DNA from: Bartonella harrusi | GTDB taxonomy: Bacteria > Pseudomonadota > Alphaproteobacteria > Rhizobiales > Rhizobiaceae | Direction of reading: 5' to 3' | Length of the DNA: 64,000 bases | Assembly: GCF_024297065.1 (NCBI RefSeq) | Contig: NZ_CP101114.1 | Location: 806,001-870,000, forward strand | Shown: positions 7,253 through 14,326 of the stretch, one piece after another | Numbering within the stretch: the stretch's first letter is position 1 | Layout of the letters: each line of letters starts with the position of its first letter | Made by a program: the position numbers and the translations under genes | The notes under the pieces: generated by a model | What the model was told of the DNA's origin: nothing | Databases searched by the model: none | Seen by the model: the letters and a program-made list of their open reading frames with translations, nothing else

Positions 7253-7273
7253 CTATCGATTAAAGGTTTTTGA
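7253..7273 (-). promoter_or_regulatory. C4 target site (a2/b2) at antirepressor RBS, copy 2
   Basis: The RNA segments TCAAAAACC (7273-7265) and TCGATAG (7259-7253) are complementary to a' and b' of the second C4 RNA. b2 runs into the Shine-Dalgarno AGGAG. The two central bases of b2 are CG here and GC in copy 1. Confidence 0.75.
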
Positions 7274-7277
7274 TTGA

Positions 7278-7483
7278 CACTCTAAAAAGAATGCCGGGTG
7301 CTCAAAAACACGGTCGATAGTCCGTCGCTATGTTTTTCCCGCGAGGGTATTTTATGACATAGCCACACCCGACAAGATCATTATATGCGTGTAACATACA
7401 ACGAGTCAAAGCCTTTAATGTGCGGAAGAAAGATTGTTTCGGCAATCCATCCGCTATCGATTTAAGGTGTTTTTGAGGCACCT
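7278..7483 (-). ncRNA. C4-type antisense RNA leader (copy 2)
   Basis: The order of elements matches copy 1: a1 CTCAAAAACAC (7477-7467), b1 TCGATAG (7460-7454), middle stems, b' CTATCGA (7320-7314), a' GTGTTTTTGAG (7311-7301) and a terminal hairpin CATTCT-TTTT-AGAGTG (7293-7278). Relative to copy 1 the a and b segments have changed, yet a1/b1, a'/b' and a2/b2 have changed together so pairing is kept. The terminal hairpin also covaries (CGCTCT/AGAGCG versus CATTCT/AGAGTG). This is strong internal evidence for a functional RNA. Confidence 0.85.
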
Positions 7484-7490
7484 ATGTACA

Positions 7491-7518
7491 AATCTAACAA
7501 TTTTGAAAACATTGTCAA
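7491..7518 (-). promoter_or_regulatory. Promoter of C4 RNA copy 2
   Basis: -35 TTGACA (7518-7513), 16-bp spacer, -10 TAGATT (7496-7491). Spacing and -35 are identical to the copy 1 promoter although the surrounding bases differ. Confidence 0.6.
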
Positions 7519-7535
7519 GCTGTTCCTTAAATCAT

Positions 7536-7874
7536 CTAGCATTTCATTGTGTCCTTTTGGGTTACAAGGGCTTTAATTTCCTTGTTGATTTCATCTATGA
7601 GGGGCTCGTAATTCAAGACGCTTTTAGGCACTCTACCGCCATAAACCCACGCTTTCACTTGCGCTTTGGTACTGTAATCTGCATTTTTTGGTATTTCATG
7701 ATATTGCCCACCATCAAATTCCTCATATTCTCTTGCGCCATCTTCATATTCATAAAGGTTATAAAAATACTCTGTAACCCCTAATCCCCATGGTGCATGC
7801 CCTCTTGCTGTTGCAACAAACTTTTTTTGCGGTTGTTTACGCTTTGTTAAAAAGAGATCTTTAAAAATTCTCAT
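7536..7874 (-). CDS. Hypothetical phage protein
   Basis: The protein is 112 aa from ATG 7874 (MRIFKDLFLTKRKQPQKKF); an in-frame start at 7916 would add 14 residues. Visible features are a basic N-terminus, an aromatic, acidic centre (YFYNLYEYEDGAREYEEFDGGQYHEIP) and a mixed C-terminus. No family is recognised. It lies upstream of the C4-2 promoter and overlaps nothing. Function unknown. Confidence 0.5.
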   Translation of the reverse strand: MRIFKDLFLTKRKQPQKKFVATARGHAPWGLGVTEYFYNLYEYEDGAREYEEFDGGQYHEIPKNADYSTKAQVKAWVYGGRVPKSVLNYEPLIDEINKEIKALVTQKDTMKC

Positions 7875-8043
7875 GCTTTTATTCCATAATTTTACCACTT
7901 GGTCTATTTGCCTCAAAATTGACTGTACAAAGTGTTTTTAGATTTTTATGTGATCAACATCAAAAAATCTCTAAATCGCTTTGTAATGTGCCTTTTTATC
8001 GATTTAAACACATATCTAATCACAAAATGATCAGCATTTTTCA

Positions 8044-8550
8044 CTATTTTGCTATCTCGTCTTCAAGACCCTTTAAAACTTCACTCAGCTCTTTTTGAAG
8101 CTTTTCTAAGCGCTCTGGTGCTATAGGTGTCTCTTTTTCCTTGTCCTGTCTCTCAGGTCTTTGAAGGTACCTAAGTATTTGATCGACACTCATGCGTATA
8201 CCGTTTTCAAGCTTTTCACAGTAACGATAAAAATCGGCTGTTGATGGCATAAAAGTTGCGTTTAAACCTTCTGCTTTGCCTCTCAAAGCGTTCTTTGTTG
8301 CTGTTTGCAATGCCCAGCTGCTTATACCGTCCAGCGTATAAAAATACGCAAGCGCTGTTGATTTTTCATCATATTCTGATGGGCTTTTGAGACCATTTGA
8401 TAACACAAGATACGTTGTTTGGATTTCCTCTTCAGTTGCTTTGTTTTCAAGTTTTTTCAACGCATCATTGGCTAATGAGGTAATTCGCTCCGCTTCTGCA
8501 ATCGAGGGTTTTTGTCCCGGTAACCAAAGGAATGGTGGTTCTTTCGTCAT
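8044..8550 (-). CDS. Hypothetical phage protein overlapping the DUF1376 gene
   Basis: The protein is 168 aa from ATG 8550 (MTKEPPFLWLPGQKPSIAEAER). The frame is open further upstream to 8664, but the ATG at 8550 gives a globular-looking protein. Its first 86 bp overlap the 3' end of the DUF1376 gene in another frame. It is helix-rich with a Glu/Lys-rich C-terminus (ERLEKLQKELSEVLKGLEDEIAK). No domain is recognised. By analogy with phages where a DUF1376 or DnaT-like protein precedes a loader, it may belong to the replication module. Confidence 0.55.
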   Translation of the reverse strand: MTKEPPFLWLPGQKPSIAEAERITSLANDALKKLENKATEEEIQTTYLVLSNGLKSPSEYDEKSTALAYFYTLDGISSWALQTATKNALRGKAEGLNATFMPSTADFYRYCEKLENGIRMSVDQILRYLQRPERQDKEKETPIAPERLEKLQKELSEVLKGLEDEIAK

Positions 8551-9553
8551 CACCGAATAAAAACTTGTACGCACTGTCTGAATTTTTGATATCGGACATG
8601 TATTGTGCAACTCGATAAGATTTGCCACGCTGTTGTTCTGTTTGTGCAATATTGGGTTTTCCATAGTTTCTTCCTTTCGTTAAATCATCAATAGCCCTTC
8701 GTACCCAATTGCGCCACGTTGCTTGCCAATCCGTTTTGGTCGCATCCTTACCTGTCTTGGCTTTCCAATAATCTCGAAACTTTGCGATTTCGACTTTCAC
8801 ACGCTCTGGAGGCAAGCCCTCTGCAATTGCGAAATCGTAATCCGGTTCAAAATCGTCCGGTAATCGACAGCCTCGATTGGCTTTAGACCGTTTTGCTTTT
8901 TTGGGAATGTTTTCTTGCTCGTGAATGGGAGATTGATCCTCTGCCACCGTTTCGATTGCATCTGCTCGCTTTTCGCAATCATGATCTTCTGATGGTTCAT
9001 AAGCCTGATCAACAATTTCTGTATTTTCAAAATCAAAATCGTTTTCTTTTTTTGCTAACACGATAGTGTTAGTTTTTTTATATATATTCTTATTCTGGTT
9101 CTTTATAGCTTGATTTTGCTTAGCATTTGCTTCAGCAAAAAAAGTGTTTTGCTTGTTATTTGCTTCAGCAAAATTATTAACATGTTGTTTTATATTGTTT
9201 TTTGCTTGTGCACCTTTTTTGCCAGCCTCACTACGGATTTGCGATATGTGCTCTTTTTTATCAGCAAAATCTTTCAGCTCTTCTTCAACACGCGTGTTCC
9301 ACAAACCATTATCTGTCTCAACAAGTTTATTATTCCTCACGAGATATTCGACAATAGCTACAAACTTTTTCTGCGAACAATGACAAACGCGTGCAAGTGT
9401 TTCAAAATCTGTTTTAAGTGGTTCTTTTTTTTCATACATGCAAACGAGAAGGGTTATATAAACCCCTCGTTGTTCAGATGTCATTCCATTTGTACCACTG
9501 ATCCAGTCATACAAATAAAATCTTACCCACGGCATACCATTAGACATGCGCAT
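8465..9553 (-). CDS. DUF1376 replication-initiation-like protein
   Basis: The protein is 362 aa. Residues about 5-95 are a DUF1376 domain (PWVRFYLYDWISGTNGMTSEQRGVYITLLVCMYEKKEPL, a winged-helix fold). A Gln/Asn/Ala-rich linker (115-165) and acidic stretch follow. A C-terminal region about 240-300 (LPDDFEPDYDFAIAEGLPPERV ... FRDYWKAKTGKDATKTDWQATWRNWVRRA) is the motif seen at the end of many phage replication proteins. It probably helps load replication proteins at the phage origin; this is inference. The start (ATG 9553, or 9547) overlaps the RuvC-like stop. Confidence 0.8.
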   Translation of the reverse strand: MRMSNGMPWVRFYLYDWISGTNGMTSEQRGVYITLLVCMYEKKEPLKTDFETLARVCHCSQKKFVAIVEYLVRNNKLVETDNGLWNTRVEEELKDFADKKEHISQIRSEAGKKGAQAKNNIKQHVNNFAEANNKQNTFFAEANAKQNQAIKNQNKNIYKKTNTIVLAKKENDFDFENTEIVDQAYEPSEDHDCEKRADAIETVAEDQSPIHEQENIPKKAKRSKANRGCRLPDDFEPDYDFAIAEGLPPERVKVEIAKFRDYWKAKTGKDATKTDWQATWRNWVRRAIDDLTKGRNYGKPNIAQTEQQRGKSYRVAQYMSDIKNSDSAYKFLFGDDERTTIPLVTGTKTLDCRSGANYLISQ

Positions 9554-10016
9554 CCCCTTTTTTCATTAAATATAAAATTGCTAAAGCATCTGCTTCATTA
9601 TCATCCTTAGGTTTGTGTCCCTTTGCACACATCGCCTTAATCATTTCTTCTTTTGAGGCATTTCCTTTTCCTGTCGTTACCTTCTTAATTGTGCCAACAG
9701 GGATGCCTTCATAAGGTATTTCATGATGTTCACACCAAGCTGTTAAATGACCTAGGAAACCACCGTAAACATGCGCCGCATCAGTACCAACATGCCGGCG
9801 CACCTCTTCAAAATACACAGCATCAATACCACCGGCTGTTGCCTTCATTTCTGTAAGCCATTGTTTAAAGCGCAGATAACGCATACCACCGCCTTCAAAA
9901 CGGCGTGGTTGAAAATTGACCGTGCCACTAAAGATGTGACCATCCACACCACGTATTGCCCAGCCTGTTGTGGTACCTAGATCAAGGCAAAGAATGGTTG
10001 GTGCGTTAGTGATCAT
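9540..10016 (-). CDS. RuvC-like Holliday junction resolvase (phage)
   Basis: The protein is 158 aa, an RNase-H-fold nuclease that resolves branched DNA before packaging. Visible motifs are LCLDLGTTTGWA with the first catalytic Asp near residue 11, YFEEVRRH with catalytic Glu, the TGKGNASKEEM segment, and the terminal DDNEADALAI with acidic residues. Length fits the RuvC family. It overlaps the DUF1376 gene by 14 bp, which places it in the replication operon. Confidence 0.88.
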   Translation of the reverse strand: MITNAPTILCLDLGTTTGWAIRGVDGHIFSGTVNFQPRRFEGGGMRYLRFKQWLTEMKATAGGIDAVYFEEVRRHVGTDAAHVYGGFLGHLTAWCEHHEIPYEGIPVGTIKKVTTGKGNASKEEMIKAMCAKGHKPKDDNEADALAILYLMKKGDAHV

Positions 10017-10145
10017 ATTCCCCCCTTAAGGCTGTTGTGTATTTATACGTGCGCTATGACAGAGCGCGTTGTGATTGGCTGTCTTGAAAAAATGTTTGTG
10101 AAAAAGTAACCTCTCAACGATTCGAAAAAAGTGGGGAGGGGAAAG

Positions 10146-10922
10146 ATGCAAGAATGGATAAAGATATTTCTTACTGGTTGTGTATCATTTGCCGGATCAC
10201 TTTTAGTAGCGCTTATTTTAAGAAATAAAGACCGTAAAGAAGCAGCCAAAATCCGCAAAGATGATTTAGAAACAACTGCAAAAAAACGAGAAGAAGATAG
10301 GGAATGGATAGGCAAGCAATTTGCAGAAAGCCAAAAACAGACGATAGCCCTTAAAGAGCAAGCGATGTCGACAAAAGATCTTGCCAAATGGTCAGAAGAA
10401 CATATTAAAATTTTGTTAGATAACAAAAGAGTAGAGGATTTAGGAACACCACCTTCCATATATATAACTGGACCCCATTTGCCAACAATGGGCAAGTGGA
10501 CGCTTCTTTGTTTAAAGATAAAAAACAATGCACAAACTGTCATCCACGTTTTAAATATAAAGCTAAAAGATGGTTCTCGCTTTATTCTTGGATATGGCAT
10601 CAGATACAAACGTGGAGAAAAATGGCGGCAAATGCAATCACCATATGTTAATTCTAATGCCAAACCAAAGTCACACACAATATCATCCGGATACTGTGAT
10701 AAAGCAAAGAATTTTCGAACGGGACAAGAAGTCGATGTTAATATTCCTATAGATCCCTCAGAAGATAAGTACACAACAATAGGGATTGTTGTGGCAGCGC
10801 GTGAAGAAAATATAAAAGACCAAGTTACTTTAATCATTACCCACACATCCCCACTGCAACCAGAAACAACAATGACTGTAACTACACAAACCAACCTCAT
10901 AGACTTTAAAAAATTGGATTAA
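10146..10922 (+). CDS. Orphan membrane-anchored protein of prophage
   Basis: The protein is 258 aa from ATG 10146, chosen for the Shine-Dalgarno gggaggggaaag. There is one N-terminal membrane segment (about 5-25: IKIFLTGCVSFAGSLLVALIL). It is followed by a highly charged coiled coil (26-90, RKDDLETTAKKREEDREW) and a C-terminal beta-rich domain (about 105-250). It is oriented against the surrounding minus-strand operon and stands alone. Such single genes are often expressed in the lysogen. No family is recognised; superinfection exclusion or another host-envelope role is a guess. Confidence 0.6.
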   Translation: MQEWIKIFLTGCVSFAGSLLVALILRNKDRKEAAKIRKDDLETTAKKREEDREWIGKQFAESQKQTIALKEQAMSTKDLAKWSEEHIKILLDNKRVEDLGTPPSIYITGPHLPTMGKWTLLCLKIKNNAQTVIHVLNIKLKDGSRFILGYGIRYKRGEKWRQMQSPYVNSNAKPKSHTISSGYCDKAKNFRTGQEVDVNIPIDPSEDKYTTIGIVVAAREENIKDQVTLIITHTSPLQPETTMTVTTQTNLIDFKKLD

Positions 10923-10941
10923 TTCACTTAGGCAAACATTT

Positions 10942-11358
10942 TTATGCGTCATCTATTAATTCGATTTCTTCTTTTCTTTTTTCGATGAGGTCATCCCTTA
11001 AGATATCAAGCTTATTTTTGACTGAGACCATAAACAAGATCAGCCCATTTAAGCGATAAAAAGATGACAACTCTTGAGAAAAATAATTATCAAACCAATC
11101 CGTAAAAGCTTGCGTAAACACAGATGAAAACCATTGATCAAAGTCATCGTACGGCAATAACGGAAAATAATTTCTATCATCACGCACAAAAATACTACAC
11201 AGCGTACAAACAAGAGAACCTTTTGATGAGGGATCTATGCTTGTTTCATGTGTACTATGAGGCGAGCGGACACTACAATATATGTCTTTCTGTCCAATCT
11301 TATTAACAAGATCAATCAACTGGACTTTGCTTATAGTGATCTGTGGAACATCTATCAT
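10942..11358 (-). CDS. Hypothetical protein next to Cro-like gene
   Basis: The protein is 138 aa (MIDVPQITISKVQLIDLVNK). It includes CTLCSIFVRDDRNYFPLL and an aromatic-rich middle (DQWFSSVFTQAFTDWFDNYF), with a charged C-terminal helix. It lies 17 bp downstream of the Cro-like gene on the same strand, so it is probably expressed early from the same promoter. It converges with the orphan membrane gene. No homologous family is recognised. Confidence 0.55.
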   Translation of the reverse strand: MIDVPQITISKVQLIDLVNKIGQKDIYCSVRSPHSTHETSIDPSSKGSLVCTLCSIFVRDDRNYFPLLPYDDFDQWFSSVFTQAFTDWFDNYFSQELSSFYRLNGLILFMVSVKNKLDILRDDLIEKRKEEIELIDDA

Positions 11359-11375
11359 CTCTTAATCTTTCTTCT

Positions 11376-11651
11376 TTAAGAGTGTGAATTGGGTTGTTGG
11401 TGTTTGTTATCAGCTGTAGTCAGTGGCACGCCTACCTCTTCAAGAGAGGGGCGTGGGTATAAATCGACATACCAGTCAACGGGACGAACAATACCATTGG
11501 TTGTCTTTTCAATCTTTAAGACAATTTCAGGCTCAGGAAACCGCAAGCCGCGTAAATACCTGTTAATCGTACTCTGTGCTACGCCAACTTGCTTCCCAAA
11601 TTCGGCTTGAGATAGTTTATTTCGTATGAGATATGATTTCAATTTTTCCAT
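11376..11651 (-). CDS. Cro-like HTH regulator
   Basis: The protein is 91 aa with an XRE helix-turn-helix at residues 5-55 (LSQAEFGKQVGVAQSTINRYLRGLRFPEPE). It is transcribed divergently from the CI-like gene across a 95-bp operator region. Size, divergence and the promoter within the operators fit a Cro role: lowering repressor expression and committing to lytic growth. The Pro- and Gln-rich tail (NKHQQPNSHS) is probably disordered. Confidence 0.75.
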   Translation of the reverse strand: MEKLKSYLIRNKLSQAEFGKQVGVAQSTINRYLRGLRFPEPEIVLKIEKTTNGIVRPVDWYVDLYPRPSLEEVGVPLTTADNKHQQPNSHS

Positions 11652-11659
11652 GATTCAAA

Positions 11660-11710
11660 TAAATACCATAAAGGACTGCTTTAGTCAATAAAAAAATACC
11701 TTTATGGACT
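11660..11710. promoter_or_regulatory. Cro/CI operator region with paired operators and early promoter
   Basis: Two 17-bp sites have the same outer bases: AAATACC-ATAAA-GGACT (11661-11677) and AAATACC-TTTAT-GGACT (11694-11710), 33 bp apart (three turns). Their cores CCATAAAGG and CCTTTATGG are reverse complements. A strong minus-strand promoter for the Cro-like gene, TTGACT (11688-11683), 17 bp, TATTTA (11665-11660), is overlapped by the first site. Confidence 0.7.
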
Positions 11711-11746
11711 TTGTTAAATAAGCAGTCTTGGTGTAAGGTTTAGAGC

Positions 11747-12400
11747 ATGCATATAATTAAAAAATTGAGGAAAGATTTGGGACTCACACAGGTGAAATTG
11801 GCTGAAAAAGCTGGTACCACGCAACCTCAAATAAAACGGCTTGAAAAAGGTGAGCGAAAATTAACCAAAGAGTGGGCGGAAAAGTTAGCACCACATCTTG
11901 GTGTAAAGCCATTTAATCTTCTTTTCCCAGAAAACAAGGAAATACATCCCATATCTAATGCTATTGGAATGATACCGGTGATAGGAAAAGTTGCTGCTAG
12001 CTCGTGGATGTCGGTCGAAGATATGGATTTTGGATTTGATGACATAGAATATGTACCCAGCACCTCGAAATACCCAGCTCACTTTCAATTTGCTTTAAAA
12101 ATCGAGGGCAACTGCCTTAACAAAATTGCTCGTGATGGTGATCAACTTATTTGCGTAGACATAATAAAAGCCGGCATTGATGTGGAACCTAACGATCTTG
12201 TGATAGTTGAACGCAGCCGATTCAATGGTCAAATGATTGAGCGTACAGCTAAACGTATACGTCAAACTATTAGTGGATTTGAACTATGGCCTGAAAGTAC
12301 TGAACCCAATCATCAAGAACCTATCAAAATAAATGGGGCAACTGATGGAGAGGAGATTCGTGTAGTTGGGAAAGTTCTTTGGATTTTAAGAAAACCCTGA
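11747..12400 (+). CDS. CI-like phage repressor (XRE + S24-like domain), atypical active site
   Basis: The protein is 217 aa. Residues 3-55 form an XRE HTH (LGLTQVKLAEKAGTTQPQIKRLEKGER). Residues about 75-215 form an S24/LexA-like domain. Where these proteases have a Gly-x-Ser nucleophile, this one has EGNCL with Cys at 123; the general-base Lys is present at 169 (ERTAKRIR). The expected Ala-Gly/Cys-Gly cleavage pair is not evident: the region reads GKVAASSWM. It probably maintains lysogeny by binding the paired operators, and may not self-cleave. The HsdR-N gene follows after 19 bp. Confidence 0.85.
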   Translation: MHIIKKLRKDLGLTQVKLAEKAGTTQPQIKRLEKGERKLTKEWAEKLAPHLGVKPFNLLFPENKEIHPISNAIGMIPVIGKVAASSWMSVEDMDFGFDDIEYVPSTSKYPAHFQFALKIEGNCLNKIARDGDQLICVDIIKAGIDVEPNDLVIVERSRFNGQMIERTAKRIRQTISGFELWPESTEPNHQEPIKINGATDGEEIRVVGKVLWILRKP

Positions 12401-12419
12401 AAACAAAGGAGAAGCGGGA

Positions 12420-13475
12420 ATGGGGACAGTAGACGAGAGCTTAAAAATAATAGCTGATAAAGTCAAAAATCATTCAGATACTATGTTAACTGAAGAAGCG
12501 GTCAAAACAGCGGTCGTTTTACCCTTTCTGCGCGCACTTGGGTATGATATTTTCGATCCACTTGAAGTCATTCCCGAGTTTACTGCTGATGCCGTTGGTA
12601 AAAAAGGTGAAAAAGTTGACTATGCTATCCGTATAGACGGTGAGATACGTATTCTTTTTGAGTGCAAACCGATATCTTGCGAATTGAGTTCAAAGCATTT
12701 AAGTCAATTATATCGATACTTTAGTGTAACGAATGCTAAATTCGCGATTTTGACAAATGGTCGATTTTTTCATTTTTACACAGATCTTGATGCTGCAAAC
12801 AAGCTCGATAATAGGCCATTCCTTACTTTTGATGTAATAGAATACAATACTGTGGTACTTACAGAGCTTAAAAAGTTTGAACGCTCAGCATTTAATATTG
12901 AAAATATATTGGTGACAGCCGAGCAGCTCAAATATGTATCTGGAATAAAACAAAACATCCAAAAAGAAATAGAAAATCCGTCCGAAGGTTTTGTTCGTGT
13001 TGCTTGTGCGGATGTTTATGAAGGGCGCCTGACTGCTAATGTCTTAGAAATGCTCACAGGTGTTACTAAAAATGCGTTTCGCGAAGTAATATCTGATGCG
13101 GTAAAAAGTCGGCTTTCTAGTGCTTTACAAACAACAACTGAAACCGACAAGCAAGATAATATTGCTACATCTATTGGTAATGAACATGCCATAATAACGA
13201 CCGAAGAGGAAGTTGAAGGCTTCATGATTGTCAAGGCAATTGCGCGTGAAGTTATTTCTGCCGACCGTATTGTTATCAGAGATGCAAAGTCGTACTGCGC
13301 CATTTTAATTGACAATAATAACAGAAAGCCGTTGGTTCGACTGCACTTTAACAGAAAACGTAAGCAACTAGCCCTTTTCGATACTGATATTGATGAAAAA
13401 GTCGGTATTGAAACGCTAGATAATATTTATGATTTTGCAGACAGAATAAGAGAAACAGCAAAAAAATATTTATAA
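12420..13475 (+). CDS. HsdR N-terminal-domain nuclease-like protein
   Basis: The protein is 351 aa. Residues about 20-140 match the stand-alone HsdR-N/type IV-like nuclease domain. The PD-(D/E)xK site is visible as D67 in KVDYAIRI and E81-C-K83 in LFECKP, followed by SQLYRYF and FAILTNGRFFHFY. The remainder (about 180-350) contains a conserved-looking C-terminal region (KPLVRLHFNRKRKQLALF). It is probably cotranscribed with the repressor (19 bp gap), so expressed in the lysogen. That context suggests defence or superinfection exclusion, which is inference. Confidence 0.75.
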   Translation: MGTVDESLKIIADKVKNHSDTMLTEEAVKTAVVLPFLRALGYDIFDPLEVIPEFTADAVGKKGEKVDYAIRIDGEIRILFECKPISCELSSKHLSQLYRYFSVTNAKFAILTNGRFFHFYTDLDAANKLDNRPFLTFDVIEYNTVVLTELKKFERSAFNIENILVTAEQLKYVSGIKQNIQKEIENPSEGFVRVACADVYEGRLTANVLEMLTGVTKNAFREVISDAVKSRLSSALQTTTETDKQDNIATSIGNEHAIITTEEEVEGFMIVKAIAREVISADRIVIRDAKSYCAILIDNNNRKPLVRLHFNRKRKQLALFDTDIDEKVGIETLDNIYDFADRIRETAKKYL

Positions 13476-13498
13476 GATATTCTAACAACCTATGTGTG

Positions 13499-13521
13499 CC
13501 CCGCTGAAGCGGGGTTTTTTT
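13499..13521 (+). terminator. Rho-independent terminator after repressor operon
   Basis: CCCCGC-TGAA-GCGGGG followed by seven T. It lies 24 bp after the HsdR-N stop and closes the repressor operon. Confidence 0.92.
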
Positions 13522-13884
13522 GTTCGTCCGCAGTTTTTATAAAAAAACTACGGCGTTATCTACCCATCGATTGGCTCTGTCTGCACACTGCCCCAATTTT
13601 TCCTGCATATAAATTTCAAATACAGCTAACTGATTTATTTTTTTACGGGATACTAGGAAGTATCATGCCTCTACACTGAACGCTACAATACCCAAACCGA
13701 TTCGTAATAAATATTAAAGTTCATTTATAAAAAAACCATTTTAGCATAAAATGACTTGACTATAATAATCCTTTACGGTATACTTCTCTATAACAACATA
13801 TCACGAAGAAGCAAAAGCCGATCTGGTGTAGATTAAATTACATTGACACAAACAATCGCTATTAGGCGTTAGGGAGGGGAAATT
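13522..13884. other. Noncoding spacer before early operon
   Basis: No gene is seen. The stretch contains the promoter at 13756-13784 and otherwise AT-rich sequence. Confidence 0.6.
13756..13784 (+). promoter_or_regulatory. Sigma-70 promoter of the right-hand operon
   Basis: TTGACT (13756-13761), 17-bp spacer, TATACT (13779-13784), 100 bp upstream of the first gene of the operon that leads to the integrase. Confidence 0.65.
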
Positions 13885-14256
13885 ATGGATAAGCCAATTC
13901 TTATTAATTCCAATGAAATTTTATTAGTTATTTGTGATGATGAACACATTGGGCATTCGGGTCCACTTGATGAAAGCCAAGTTTTAGACATGATTGACGA
14001 GGCGGATAATGCCATAAAAATCTTTCGCATAAATCCTTCTGAAAACAGTTGTGAAGATATTTCTGAAGATATCGCAGAATCCTATCTTATAGAACGTGAA
14101 GAACAGTGCTTTTACGGAATAATACCTCATGACTTTATTCTACATAGCACAGCATATGGGATTTTTTTAGACGATATCGAACAGCGTGAATATGAAGATA
14201 AAATGTACGGTACTTATGAAGAACAGCACCGTTTACGTCTTTGTGACGTGATTTAA
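13885..14256 (+). CDS. Acidic hypothetical phage protein
   Basis: The protein is 123 aa with Shine-Dalgarno agggagggga. It is very acidic (many Asp/Glu, e.g. DDEHIGHSGPLDESQVLDMIDEADNA and EDISEDIAESYLIEREEQ) with a Tyr/Phe-containing C-terminal half. The charge resembles DNA-mimic inhibitors of restriction or nucleoid proteins, but no family is recognised and this is only an impression. It is the first gene after a good promoter and ends at an intrinsic terminator, so it is expressed largely on its own. Confidence 0.6.
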   Translation: MDKPILINSNEILLVICDDEHIGHSGPLDESQVLDMIDEADNAIKIFRINPSENSCEDISEDIAESYLIEREEQCFYGIIPHDFILHSTAYGIFLDDIEQREYEDKMYGTYEEQHRLRLCDVI

Positions 14257-14265
14257 ACTTCTAAG

Positions 14266-14298
14266 GGCGTTTTTTAAAACGCCTCCTTTTCTTTCTTT
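14266..14298 (+). terminator. Intrinsic terminator
   Basis: GGCGTTT-TTTA-AAACGCC (14266-14283) followed by a pyrimidine/T-rich tail. It separates the acidic protein gene from the Rha-KilAC gene. Confidence 0.7.
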
Positions 14299-14326
14299 CA
14301 AATATTATCACAAATGGAGTGCAGGC

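Noticed and set aside
10043..10900. Long minus-strand frame opposite the orphan membrane gene
   Set aside because: No Shine-Dalgarno, Ser/Cys-rich composition; the plus-strand gene has a strong ribosome-binding site and a sensible membrane protein pattern.
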